In this document: piece after piece, positions 34,851 to 42,675 of the stretch | Layout: every line of letters starts with the position of its first letter | How positions within the stretch are numbered: the first letter of the stretch is position 1 | From: Geomonas oryzae | GTDB lineage: Bacteria; Desulfobacterota; Desulfuromonadia; Geobacterales; Geobacteraceae | Reading direction: 5' to 3' | Assembly: GCF_004117875.1 (NCBI RefSeq) | Contig: NZ_RAHW01000005.1 | Span: forward strand, 310,001-374,000 | Length of the DNA stretch: 64,000 nt | Notes under the pieces: model-generated | Database searches by the model: none | What the model was told of the DNA's origin: nothing | Seen by the model: the letters and a program-made list of their open reading frames with translations, nothing else | Program-made: the position numbers and the translations under genes

Positions 34851-37800
34851 TCAGGTATCGGCTCTTCCCTTGCGGTGAACCAGCTGGAGCTTTCGACTCA
34901 GATCGGTGAGGCGGTACGGCTTCTGGATGAATCCAGTCAGCCCCCACCCGGTGAACCTCTGGGTGACTTCCTGTTCGCTGAAGCCGCTGGAGAGGAGGAC
35001 CTGCACCCCCGGATCGAGAGAGCGCAGCACGCGCAGCGCCTGTTCCCCGTCCATATTCGGCATGGTGAGGTCAAGGATGACACACGCAATGTCGTCCTTT
35101 TGCCGCTGGAAGATCTCTATGGCGGCAGCCCCGTCCTCCGCAGTCAACACGCGGTAGCCCAGGGTTTCCAGCATCTCCGTCCCGAGACTGCGAATGGTTT
35201 CCTCGTCATCTACCAGAAGAACGGTCCCGGTGCCGGTCGGCGCCGTGAATGGTTCCTGCGCTTGCGTCTGCGGCCGAGCATCTCCCAACACGGCCGGAAT
35301 GAAGACGGTGAAGCTCGACCCTTCGCCCGGCTTGCTGCGTACCTCTATGGTACCGTTATGGCCACGCACGATGCCGAGGACCGCCGCCATGCCGAGGCCG
35401 CGCCCGGTGAACTTGGTGGTGAAAAAGGGATCGAATATTCTTGCCACGGTCTCGGGGTCCATGCCGCACCCGTTGTCGGAGACCTCGAGGTAGACGTACA
35501 CCCCCTCCTTGAGTCTGTCGTTTAACCAGAGTTGCGAGAGCGTTACGGCATCGCACCGCCGCGCACCGGTCCTTATCGATATTACGCCGCTGTTGTCGCC
35601 GATCGCTTCGGAGGCGTTGATGACGAGGTTCATGACCACTTGGCGGATCTGCGTCGCATCGACTTCCACCAGGGGGAGATCCTCGGCGAGTTCCAGGTGC
35701 ATCTCCACCTTTTTCGAAATGGAGACATCCAGCATGTGCCTCATTTCCTCGACGAGAGCGTTGACGTTGACCTCCTCGATGAGAAAGCTCCCCTTGCCGG
35801 AATAGGCCAGCATCTGCTGGGCCAGATCGGCCGCCCGCTGCGACGATTTCTCTATGTTCTGCAGGTTCCCCCGTACGGGAGATTCCTGTGGAAGCCTGAG
35901 CAGAGCCAGCTCCGCGTTACCCATGATGGCCATGAGGATGTTGTTGAAGTCGTGGGCGATGCCGCCCGCCAGTACCCCCAGGCTTTCCAGCTTCTGGACG
36001 TGCAGCATCTGGGCTTCCATCTTTTTCTTGTCCTCGGTCAGCCGTCTTTCGTCGGTCACATCACGTCCGACCACGAGGAGATGCTTCTTGTCCTTGATCA
36101 TGAGCCGGGAAAGCACGTACGACATGGCGATGTCCTTGCCGAAGCTCGTATGCAGTTCCACCTCGTGAACGCGCGCGATGCCGTCGCCGAGGACGGTTTC
36201 GGCCGCCTCCAACAAACCGCTTTCCCGCCAGGACTGCAAGGTGCGGAAGTTCTGCTGCTGCATCTTTTCCACGTCACCGCCGGCGATATCCGCAGTGGCC
36301 TGGTTCAGCAGGATGCATTTGCCGGATTCACCGTCGAAGATGCGGATCCCCATGGGTGAGTACTGCAGGAGCGATTCGAAGAGGAGTAACGTCTCCTGAC
36401 GCTGCTCCTCGCTTTTCATGTGTTCGGTGATGTCCCTGGTGATGCCGAGCAGCGATACGATCTCTCCGCGGTCGTTGCGGAAGGGGACCGCATGGGTGTC
36501 GAGCCAGACGCGCCTTCCCTTCAGCCCCGAGGTCTGGAAGACCAGGTTGCCTGGGATGCCGCGGAAGACGTTGCGGGTGAGTTCCTTGAAAGCCTCTTTG
36601 AATTCGGGGGTGATCCTGTCAAAAACGCACTTCCCCTGTACCTGCGCGAAGGAGTCGGCGTCGATCATGTTGAGCCCCGCGCGGTTCATCATCTGCAGGC
36701 GCCCCTCCGAGTCGAGCATCTTGACGCATTCGGGCTCCGTCTCGATGATGGTGTTCATGAAGGCCTCACTGCGCGCGAGCGCATCCTCCCTGGCACGCAG
36801 CTGTTCCGCCATGGCGTCGAAGGTGCGGGCCAGCCCGCCGAGTTCCCCCCCCTGCACCAGGTCGGACACCTTCATCCCGGTCTCACCATCCGCAAGCCTT
36901 TTGGAGGCTTCCTCGAGGATCTTGATGCGGTCGCCCAGGCAGCGCTTGCCGATGAAGATAGCGGCAAGGCACGCAAGGAGCAGAAACGACAACAGCAAAG
37001 TCATGCTGTAGGCGAGCGAGCGGTCTGCGTTGCGCGTGGCGGCCTCGGTCGGGATGCCTGCGGTGACGTACATGTATGGGGTGTTTTCGCCGGGAAGCCA
37101 AAGCTTGAGGTAGGAGATGATGCGCTTGTCCCCCTGGAGCCCGCCTCTGATGTGGGTCTCACGCTCGGGGCCGTCCTGGAGTTTCCTGAATGCATCTGCG
37201 GGGTAGGGTTTGCCGATGTACTGCTCCGGGTCTATCCCCCTGGCGAGGATGATCCCCTTGTGGTCCAGTATCACGAAGCTGGTCCCTGCCGGCAGGTGCA
37301 TCTGCTGCAACATGGACCTGTAGTTCTCGATATTGAGGGTGACGCCGATGACGCCGACCACCGCCCCTTTCTCGTCCTTGAGGGGGTAGCCCAGGTTAAA
37401 GACGGGCCTCGTCGTGATCCTGCTCACCACGTACTCGCCCGAGGAAAGTCTGCCGCTGGCCAAGGCGGCCCTGAAAAAGCGGCGGTCGTCGGCAACCAGT
37501 TGCTGGCGCGTCGGGATGGCGGTGGCCCAGACCCGTCCCTGCCGGTCCGCGATGGTGATGTTGCCGTACATCGGATTCAGCTTGCGCAGTTCTTTGAGTA
37601 TGGGCTCCACCCGGGCCGCGTCACGTGCCTTTACCTCGGGAAGTTGCGCCAGTGAGGTCATGAGTTGCTCAGCCGCGACCACGAGGTTTCGCTGTTCGGC
37701 CCCGATCCTTTCGGTGATGCGCAGCGTCTCCTTCCGGGCGTCGTCTATCATGGCGTTGCGAAACTGTATCCCGGAGTAAATGATGACGCCCGCAGCCGGC

Positions 37801-37865
37801 AAGGCGACTACGAAGGTGATAAGCAGCAGTAGAAAACGGGTGGAAAGTGTGGAAGAACGAGTCAT
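34851..37865 (-). CDS. membrane hybrid sensor histidine kinase (dCache-HAMP-PAS-PAS-HisKA-HATPase-REC)
   Basis: A ~1004-residue inner-membrane sensor. TM1 is residues ~9-31. A large periplasmic dCache-type domain follows (ADRQGRVWATAIPTR, LGYPLKDEKGAVVGVIGVTLN), then TM2 (SMTLLLSFLLLACLAAIFIG) and HAMP. Two PAS domains lie at ~365-620 (SEAFMNTIIETEPECVKML, LLFESLLQYSPMGIRIFDGES), and the HisKA box GGIAHDFNNILMAIMGN is near residue 650. The HATPase carries DNGCGMDPE and GRGLGMAAVLGIV, and the C-terminal receiver VLLVDDEETIRSLG and LDLTMPNMDG. The start could be ATG 37907 or 37865; I prefer 37865, just before the signal-anchor. Its ligand is probably a small extracellular molecule (dCache domains), not determinable here. 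Confidence 0.9.
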   Translation of the reverse strand: MTRSSTLSTRFLLLLITFVVALPAAGVIIYSGIQFRNAMIDDARKETLRITERIGAEQRNLVVAAEQLMTSLAQLPEVKARDAARVEPILKELRKLNPMYGNITIADRQGRVWATAIPTRQQLVADDRRFFRAALASGRLSSGEYVVSRITTRPVFNLGYPLKDEKGAVVGVIGVTLNIENYRSMLQQMHLPAGTSFVILDHKGIILARGIDPEQYIGKPYPADAFRKLQDGPERETHIRGGLQGDKRIISYLKLWLPGENTPYMYVTAGIPTEAATRNADRSLAYSMTLLLSFLLLACLAAIFIGKRCLGDRIKILEEASKRLADGETGMKVSDLVQGGELGGLARTFDAMAEQLRAREDALARSEAFMNTIIETEPECVKMLDSEGRLQMMNRAGLNMIDADSFAQVQGKCVFDRITPEFKEAFKELTRNVFRGIPGNLVFQTSGLKGRRVWLDTHAVPFRNDRGEIVSLLGITRDITEHMKSEEQRQETLLLFESLLQYSPMGIRIFDGESGKCILLNQATADIAGGDVEKMQQQNFRTLQSWRESGLLEAAETVLGDGIARVHEVELHTSFGKDIAMSYVLSRLMIKDKKHLLVVGRDVTDERRLTEDKKKMEAQMLHVQKLESLGVLAGGIAHDFNNILMAIMGNAELALLRLPQESPVRGNLQNIEKSSQRAADLAQQMLAYSGKGSFLIEEVNVNALVEEMRHMLDVSISKKVEMHLELAEDLPLVEVDATQIRQVVMNLVINASEAIGDNSGVISIRTGARRCDAVTLSQLWLNDRLKEGVYVYLEVSDNGCGMDPETVARIFDPFFTTKFTGRGLGMAAVLGIVRGHNGTIEVRSKPGEGSSFTVFIPAVLGDARPQTQAQEPFTAPTGTGTVLLVDDEETIRSLGTEMLETLGYRVLTAEDGAAAIEIFQRQKDDIACVILDLTMPNMDGEQALRVLRSLDPGVQVLLSSGFSEQEVTQRFTGWGLTGFIQKPYRLTDLSRKLQLVHRKGRADT

Positions 37866-38001
37866 GTGACATCTCTCGGGCACGGGTGTTACTATAAACA
37901 TCGGCAAAATGCTGTGTTAGCTTAGCAGAAATCGACTCGCCACTGAACGTGACAATCCGAATACACAATTACCAGTTGTCACAACGTCGGGTGGTGGGTG
38001 T

Positions 38002-38808
38002 CTAACGGCGGGTCCACAGTAGCTGTTGAGATGAACGCGTATCCAAGAGATAAGAAGAGGCGGAACTTGACGTAGAACGAATATGCCTGTCAAAGGGGCG
38101 CAACCTCAGGTACTCCTCCCTGGCTTTTTTAACCTGCCTCATAACGCTCGCCGAACGCAGGGTTAAGGCGGCGTCCATCGGTACGCCCCCGCTTTCCAGC
38201 ACCTTTGCCGTCCAGGTGTTGCAGGTATGGGTGATGAGGTAATACCCCTCCGCCTTGAAGAACCTGCCTTCGCCGTGCGGCCCCGCCTTCGAGGGGTAGG
38301 GGCGACCTGCCGCGTCGAGCTTGAAACTGGACCTTAACTTATCCTTCAGGTGTTTCAATCCAGCTTCCGAAAGCTTTAGTTCGACCACGTCGGTGCCTCG
38401 ATATTGCTCCGGCGGGGCGGCCGGCATGGAAAAGACGTGCATGACGCTCGGATTTCTCCAGAAGACCGCCTTCAAGAAGATGGCCGGCGTCACCTTGTCG
38501 GCTTGGTAGAAGTCCGCCTCCCCCCAGCCGAACTCGTAGTAGCGGCCCGGTCGAAGATATCCCCTCACGAACCCCAGTTCGGTTCCCAGGTCCTCGCTCG
38601 ACAGTGCGATCCCCGCGTGCCATCCGTGTGCTATCACGTATATCGAGCGTTCCTCGCCCTGCGTCGCAGGGAGGTACTTCCATTTCTTGCCGGAGGCGCA
38701 TCCGGCTAACGCCGACAAAAGCGAAAGAAGCAGCACGATCAATCCTTTCCGCCGCCACGCCACCTTAAGCCTTGCAAGCATCGTATGCGTGGTCCCTCGC
38801 GTTTCCAT
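38002..38808 (-). CDS. DUF2459 family lipoprotein
   Basis: A 268-residue protein whose N terminus is a type II signal (LIVLLLSLLSALAGCASG) with lipobox Cys near residue 38. The mature domain matches DUF2459/TIGR02117: IYVIAHGWHAGIALSSEDLG, YYEFGWGEADFYQ, and LITHTCNTWTAKVLESGG. The conserved His, Glu and Cys-Asn-Thr-Trp residues suggest a papain-like/NlpC-like fold, so a hydrolase role is possible but unproven. GGGAGGTCCAC before ATG 38808 supports this start. Neighbours give no clue. Confidence 0.85.
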   Translation of the reverse strand: METRGTTHTMLARLKVAWRRKGLIVLLLSLLSALAGCASGKKWKYLPATQGEERSIYVIAHGWHAGIALSSEDLGTELGFVRGYLRPGRYYEFGWGEADFYQADKVTPAIFLKAVFWRNPSVMHVFSMPAAPPEQYRGTDVVELKLSEAGLKHLKDKLRSSFKLDAAGRPYPSKAGPHGEGRFFKAEGYYLITHTCNTWTAKVLESGGVPMDAALTLRSASVMRQVKKAREEYLRLRPFDRHIRSTSSSASSYLLDTRSSQQLLWTRR

Positions 38809-38886
38809 GTGGACCTCCCGGAATTCACCTGCAGCCCAGGAGATCTTACCAAGCCCCCCCCATCCGTCAAAGCAGACACGCCGCCA

Positions 38887-40119
38887 TCAACGCAACCCGG
38901 CCTTCTTGAAGAAAACGTGCCGCAGGTCCGTGATCGATCTAAAGAAGTTCCTGTTCCGCCCTCGCCTCCGCTTAGTTGCAGCTACAGGGAACAGGTAAAC
39001 CTTTCTCAGCTCGCGCAACATCCACTCGCTCCTCAGGCAGAGCAGGAGCCCGGCGAAGGGCGCAGACAAAAGGGCGCTCCCGAAGATAAGACCGACGACG
39101 CCGACGGCGTAATAGGAAAGGGCAGCGTGACTGGAGGCGAGCTTCACCCACTGGAGGAACTGAACGACTTCGTAGATTACCGCGACCGTGATACCGGACC
39201 ACGCCCCTTCGACCAGCCGACGAAAGCCGCCATTCTTCAGTTTCCAGAACTGGTAGGCGGCCCAGATCAGATGGATTCCTGCGATGGAGACGGTCCATGG
39301 GATGAACCCCAGATCAAAGAACACCGACAGCTTCGACACCGGTACCAGGTACGGCTCCGACAGGACCGCCTGCCAATCGGTACCGTAGTACTTCATGAGC
39401 CCCGTGATTCCATAGAGAAGAGCTGCCGCGCCGACCGCCATCACGAGCCAGGCTGTTATCTCGACAACCTCCGGGGTAGGTGCTCCTTCTTCCAAGGTCA
39501 GGACCGGAGGTTCCTGTGTTGCCGGGAAAGCTGAGGGCTCCATGACGGGAGGTTCATAACGCTTTGACGCGGCAAGTTCCTCCAGCTCTTCGAGCAGTTC
39601 GCCGCGGTGTCTTTTTTCGTCGAGGATCCGCGACCCTTCCATGGCAAGAAACTGCGGATTGAGCCCCTGCAACAACAGAAACTGCCCCGGGTCCAGCTTT
39701 ACGGCGACTCCTTCCGTCACCTCCTGCAGCTCGAACTCGAAAGTCCCCTTGGTCCACACGAAAAGGGAATAGACCACCTTTTCGATCTGCTCGCGCACCA
39801 CGGTCTCGATCGAGTCGGCGCTGACCCCGAAGCGCTCGACCATGATCGTGCCCAAAAGCCGCCGGTATCCTTCATCCGCCTGGGTGCTCAGAGCGAGGTT
39901 CAAGGTGCTGCGGTCGATGACGCCCTTGCGGATAAGCACTTCCCCCATGTTCTGTCGAAACACGGTCGAACTCGCCCTGGTGACGTAACCGTTCTGGAAA
40001 ATGATGCTGGCCTCGCGCCCAGTACTTTTCAGTGACAGCACACCGGATTTTCGGCTCAAGCTGACGATCTGCATGATCTCGCCGAGTCCCAGATCGTCGA
40101 TATTGCCAACAAGACTCAT
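38887..40119 (-). CDS. DUF4388 (PATAN-like) protein with C-terminal membrane domain
   Basis: A 410-residue protein. The N-terminal DUF4388 domain (residues ~1-100: MSLVGNIDDLGLGEIMQIVSLSRKSGVLSL) is common in deltaproteobacterial signalling, and a second related segment runs to ~160 (YSLFVWTKGTFEFEL). After a Pro/Glu-rich linker, residues ~220-385 carry four or five hydrophobic helices (AWLVMAVGAAALLYGITGL, IPWTVSIAGIHLIWAAYQFW). The tail is strongly basic (TKRRRGRNRNFFR). It is the only gene immediately behind the second GEMM riboswitch, which should control its expression. Function unknown; a membrane-bound signalling adaptor is a guess. Confidence 0.82.
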   Translation of the reverse strand: MSLVGNIDDLGLGEIMQIVSLSRKSGVLSLKSTGREASIIFQNGYVTRASSTVFRQNMGEVLIRKGVIDRSTLNLALSTQADEGYRRLLGTIMVERFGVSADSIETVVREQIEKVVYSLFVWTKGTFEFELQEVTEGVAVKLDPGQFLLLQGLNPQFLAMEGSRILDEKRHRGELLEELEELAASKRYEPPVMEPSAFPATQEPPVLTLEEGAPTPEVVEITAWLVMAVGAAALLYGITGLMKYYGTDWQAVLSEPYLVPVSKLSVFFDLGFIPWTVSIAGIHLIWAAYQFWKLKNGGFRRLVEGAWSGITVAVIYEVVQFLQWVKLASSHAALSYYAVGVVGLIFGSALLSAPFAGLLLCLRSEWMLRELRKVYLFPVAATKRRRGRNRNFFRSITDLRHVFFKKAGLR

Positions 40120-40219
40120 GGTTGTAGCCTCTCATATGAAGGATTTGGTAATGCGAGAAAGGGGAGTGAGATGGAGCGGAGAACGGCTTCAGCCCCCTTC
40201 GTTTCGGGAATCGTTCCAT

Positions 40220-40267
40220 AAAAAAAGCCGGGGCCGTAATATCTTGAGATATTTCGGCGACCCGGCT
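40220..40267 (-). terminator. riboswitch expression-platform terminator (minus strand)
   Basis: On the minus strand AGCCGGG (40267-40261) can pair with CCCCGGCT (40233-40226) around an inner AATATC/GATATT hairpin. It ends in seven U residues (40226-40220). The first arm belongs to the aptamer, so formation competes with ligand-bound folding. Confidence 0.87.
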
Positions 40268-40327
40268 GTCTCTATGAGACCCAGTAGGCTTTCCGTCCCA
40301 TCCTCGCGGATGGTTTAGTATTGTCGT
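40251..40327 (-). ncRNA. GEMM-I riboswitch (Geobacter cAMP-GMP-type), minus strand
   Basis: The reverse complement reads AATACTAAACC, CCATCC-GCGA-GGATGG, GACGGAAAGCC, GGGTCTC..GAGAC and AGCCGGGTCGCCG. This gives the same fold and nearly the same sequence as the element at 11071-11148. The residue aligned to Vc2 G20 is again A, predicting cAMP-GMP recognition. It is about 130 nt upstream of the DUF4388 gene and is coupled to a terminator, implying a ligand-ON switch. Confidence 0.9.
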
Positions 40328-40359
40328 TATCCGGCTTTAATTGTATTGGCTTGCGGCGC

Positions 40360-40388
40360 ACGATAGCCCAAGCAGCCTGCTTCGTCAA
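40360..40388 (-). promoter_or_regulatory. sigma-70 promoter of the second riboswitch leader
   Basis: On the minus strand, TTGACG (40388-40383) and TATCGT (40365-40360) are 17 bp apart; transcription would start near 40353, about 25 nt before the aptamer. A perfect TCTTGATCAAGA palindrome lies just upstream (40406-40417). Confidence 0.65.
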
Positions 40389-40511
40389 GAGTAAACGGTG
40401 AGAACTCTTGATCAAGAACCCCAAAGTATGTTCTTTACCTTTTCACCATCCTGATGCGCAACAAATTCCGTAGAGTCCTCCCTATCCAGAGGCCTGCCCT
40501 CCCAAAGCACG

Positions 40512-40994
40512 ATTTATTACGGTGGAAAAGTCGTACACGGCGTTAGATGAATCATTCATCGCGATAGAAAAGTCATGCACCACGGCATGTTAATCATCCG
40601 TCGCGACGGAAGACACGAATACCGCGATTGATAACACGTGCAACGCGATAGAAAAGTTATGTACCGCGTTAGATTAATCATCTGCCGCGATAGAGAAGTT
40701 ATCCATCGCGTTAGATTAATCATCCATCGCGACGGATAACACGAATACCACAATTTGTAACACGTGCATCGCGATGGATAAGTTGTGTACCGCGTTAGAT
40801 TAATCATCTGCCGCGATAGAGAAGTTATCCATCGCAGTAGATTAATCATACATCGCGATGGATAACACGAATACCGCAATAGATAACACGTGCATTGCGA
40901 TGGAAAAGTCATACACCGCAGTATATTAATCATCTGTCGTGACGGATAACACGAATACCGAGATTGGTAACACCTGCACAGCTGTGGAGGTCTT
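40512..40994. repeat. array of ~22 21-bp palindromic units in 126-bp superunits
   Basis: From 40512 the sequence can be cut every 21 bp into 22-23 related units. Each is a degenerate copy of the 16-bp palindrome ATCCATCGCGATGGAT followed by one of three 5-bp spacers (AACAC, AAGTT or TAATC). A second-order period of six units (126 bp) is visible: 40617-40742, 40743-40868 and 40869-40994 align unit by unit, with spacer order conserved at most positions. Because 21 is a multiple of three, a minus-strand frame (40556-40933) stays open as a heptapeptide repeat, but it has no ribosome site and is not called as a gene. Confidence 0.9.
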
Positions 40995-41270
40995 TGATTT
41001 CGGTCAGGTTCGTACGTGGTGCGTGGTGGTGCGTGGTGGTGGTGCTGCGTGCGTGTGGGTAAAACCCATAAGTCGATCCAAGAGGGTATAGCAGGAAATC
41101 AAGCACTTACCTGACCATACAAAGGCTGATTTCGCTACCTAAAAGAGCCAAAAATCTTGGTTTGAGATATAAGAGGAGCCGAAAATCTTGGAAGGGGCAG
41201 AGATGACGCGGCTGGCGTAGCATCTACAACCCTTAAAGGGCATCAAGTATGCTTTGGGGTAGGATCAGCG
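40995..41270. other. non-coding spacer with GTGGTG tract and a duplicated 16-mer
   Basis: No gene is supported. There is a GTGGTG/GTGCGT-rich tract (about 41011-41058). A direct repeat of GAGCC(A/G)AAAATCTTGG occurs near 41145 and 41174. The stretch separates the palindrome array from the integron attC. Confidence 0.5.
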
Positions 41271-41346
41271 ATATAACGATGAGGTAAGCGGCAGCGGGGC
41301 GTAACGCAGCGAAGCCCCCACTGTCCGCTTGACCGTTTTGTTAGGC
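41271..41346 (-). other. attC: integron attC recombination site (76 bp)
   Basis: On the minus strand the site starts with R'' GCCTAAC (41346-41340) and ends with GTTATAT (41277-41271). Between them, L'' (TCAAGCGGACA, 41332-41322) and L' (TGCCGCTTACC, 41293-41283) are complementary apart from the unpaired extra bases expected of attC hairpins. A central GGGGC/GCCCC stem is present. It lies 12 bp after the stop of the SDR gene, the standard position in a gene cassette. Confidence 0.85.
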
Positions 41347-42171
41347 GTTTCATTTTTGTCACTTTGCCTGGAATCCGCCATCAACATTGAGAACATGGCC
41401 CGTAACGAATGATGCCTCATCAGATAAGAGCCACACAATGCCGTTGACGATCTCATGTGGCAGGCCCATGCGGGCCATCGGATGCATAGCGGCAATACTG
41501 GGTTCGTCATATACCCCTTGGGTGATCGCTTTGACGATGATGTCAGTCTTGGCCGCTCCTGGCGCAACGGCGTTAATGCGTATTCCTTCCGTGGCGTAAT
41601 CGAGTGCGCCTGCCTTTGTTAGCCCAACAACCGCATGCTTGGTTGCACAATAAGCGCCCGTGTAGGGAATACCATTGAGACCAGCAATGGACGCGAGATT
41701 AACAATGGAGCCTCCACCATTCTTCAGCATTTGTTGAATCTGGTATTTCATTCCAAAGTAAACGCCAAGCACATTGGTTTGAATCATTTCTTGGAACCGA
41801 GCTGTTTCAGATTCTGCAATCTTTGCACCCTCAGTCGAGATACCTGCATTATTTATTGCCAAATCAAGGCGACCATATTTTTCAACGGCCCTGCTGACGA
41901 GCGCTTTAACGCTGGCTTCGTCGTTGACATCGGCGTAAGTAAACATTGCCTCGCCACCTTTGGCGCGAATGTCCGCAACGAGTTTTTCACCCGGTTCCTT
42001 GCGGCGACCGCTGATGACGACTTTCACACCTCTGGCGGCCAGAACCTCTGCTGTTCCTTTGCCAAAACCCGACGTAGCACCTGTAATAACTGCAACTTTA
42101 CCTTTCATTATTGCACACTCCTTTTTCTTGGCTTACGAAATATGTTGATCGATTCGTTAATTTACGCCTAA
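41277..42171 (-). mobile_element. integron gene cassette (SDR gene plus attC), no integrase in window
   Basis: The cassette runs from the recombination point G/TTAGGC (minus strand, 42172/42171) to the attC cut point at 41277. The left-end TTAGGC is the exact complement of attC R'' GCCTAA, as required for a circularised cassette. The ~895 bp contain one gene in cassette orientation and are visibly more A/T-rich than the surrounding chromosome. No intI gene and no second attC were recognised, so this looks like a single cassette inserted at a secondary site. Confidence 0.8.
41359..42108 (-). CDS. SDR family oxidoreductase (cassette-borne)
   Basis: A 249-residue classical short-chain dehydrogenase/reductase. 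The NAD(P)-binding motif TGATSGFG is at residues 9-16, RR after strand 2 (VVISGRRKE) suggests NADPH preference, and NNAG is near 87-90. The catalytic Ser is in NLASIAG, and the Tyr/Lys pair is YCATK (about 153-157). The C terminus LLSDEASFVTGHVLNVDGGF is typical of glucose/3-oxoacyl reductase-like SDRs. Cytosolic; substrate unknown. AAGGAGTGTGCAATA precedes ATG 42108. Base composition and codon choice (many A/T-ending codons) differ from neighbours, in line with transfer on an integron cassette. Confidence 0.9.
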   Translation of the reverse strand: MKGKVAVITGATSGFGKGTAEVLAARGVKVVISGRRKEPGEKLVADIRAKGGEAMFTYADVNDEASVKALVSRAVEKYGRLDLAINNAGISTEGAKIAESETARFQEMIQTNVLGVYFGMKYQIQQMLKNGGGSIVNLASIAGLNGIPYTGAYCATKHAVVGLTKAGALDYATEGIRINAVAPGAAKTDIIVKAITQGVYDEPSIAAMHPMARMGLPHEIVNGIVWLLSDEASFVTGHVLNVDGGFQAK

Positions 42172-42172
42172 C

Positions 42173-42602
42173 TACTTATTGAGCGGTTCACGCGGGCGTG
42201 AACTGCAGACCTACCCAAAACTGATATTCTACAGGTCCTCTCAAGTCAGAAAAATTCAGGCCTACAAGAAATCAACAAACAACATCATCTCTGTAACTCA
42301 CTGTATTAAAACGATTGCTTCGCGGAACAAATGTTCCGTTTGGCTTGATGAGCGGTTTTATGCTCAATGACCTGCGCCATTCTCACCGTGCCAAATGTAT
42401 AACTCATTTTTAACTGTGGTCAATGTCCAAGATTTCATTCTAACTGTTGGCTGGAAGAGGTTAGGGGGCGGGACTCATTCTCTTGTTTTCGCGGTCGCCT
42501 GCGGCGATGGCGAGCGCCGTTACCATTTTGATCCTCTTGTATCCCGTAGGATCCTCTTGGTAGTTTTACCCACGTGCGTGTCGCACCTCCCACGCTCCCC
42601 CC
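42173..42602. other. A/T-rich non-coding region between cassette and lexA
   Basis: No gene is supported. Visible features are a GTTCACGC/GCGTGAAC perfect dyad beside the cassette end (about 42186-42203) and the palindrome GGAACAAATGTTCC (42324-42337), which contains GAAC-N4-GTTC. No integrase fragment was recognised. Confidence 0.5.
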
Positions 42603-42631
42603 TTGACTTACGAAAAACTTACGAGTATCCT
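42603..42631 (+). promoter_or_regulatory. lexA-cassette promoter overlapped by an ACTTACGA direct repeat
   Basis: TTGACT (42603-42608) and TATCCT (42626-42631) are 17 bp apart. Two copies of ACTTACGA (42606-42613 and 42617-42624) with an 11-bp period fill the spacer. A repressor bound here would block polymerase, so this is the best candidate LexA operator for autoregulation. Confidence 0.65.
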
Positions 42632-42675
42632 CGCTTTCCTGATCTGACGGGAAGAGGGATGCAGTGGAGGTTGAA

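Noticed and set aside
40556..40933. Minus-strand 125-codon frame of heptapeptide repeats
   Set aside because: It is open only because the DNA period (21 bp) is a multiple of three. There is no ribosome site, composition is unlike any neighbour, and the dyad symmetry of each unit explains the pattern better.
40512..40994. CRISPR array
   Set aside because: Units abut with 5-bp spacers of only three types and no unique spacer sequences; no cas genes are nearby.
42172..42260. A second attC or an attI at the upstream end of the cassette
   Set aside because: The GTTAGGC border is clear, but no convincing R''/L'' partner or attI-type repeats precede it; the nearby GTTCACGC/GCGTGAAC dyad lacks the expected layout.
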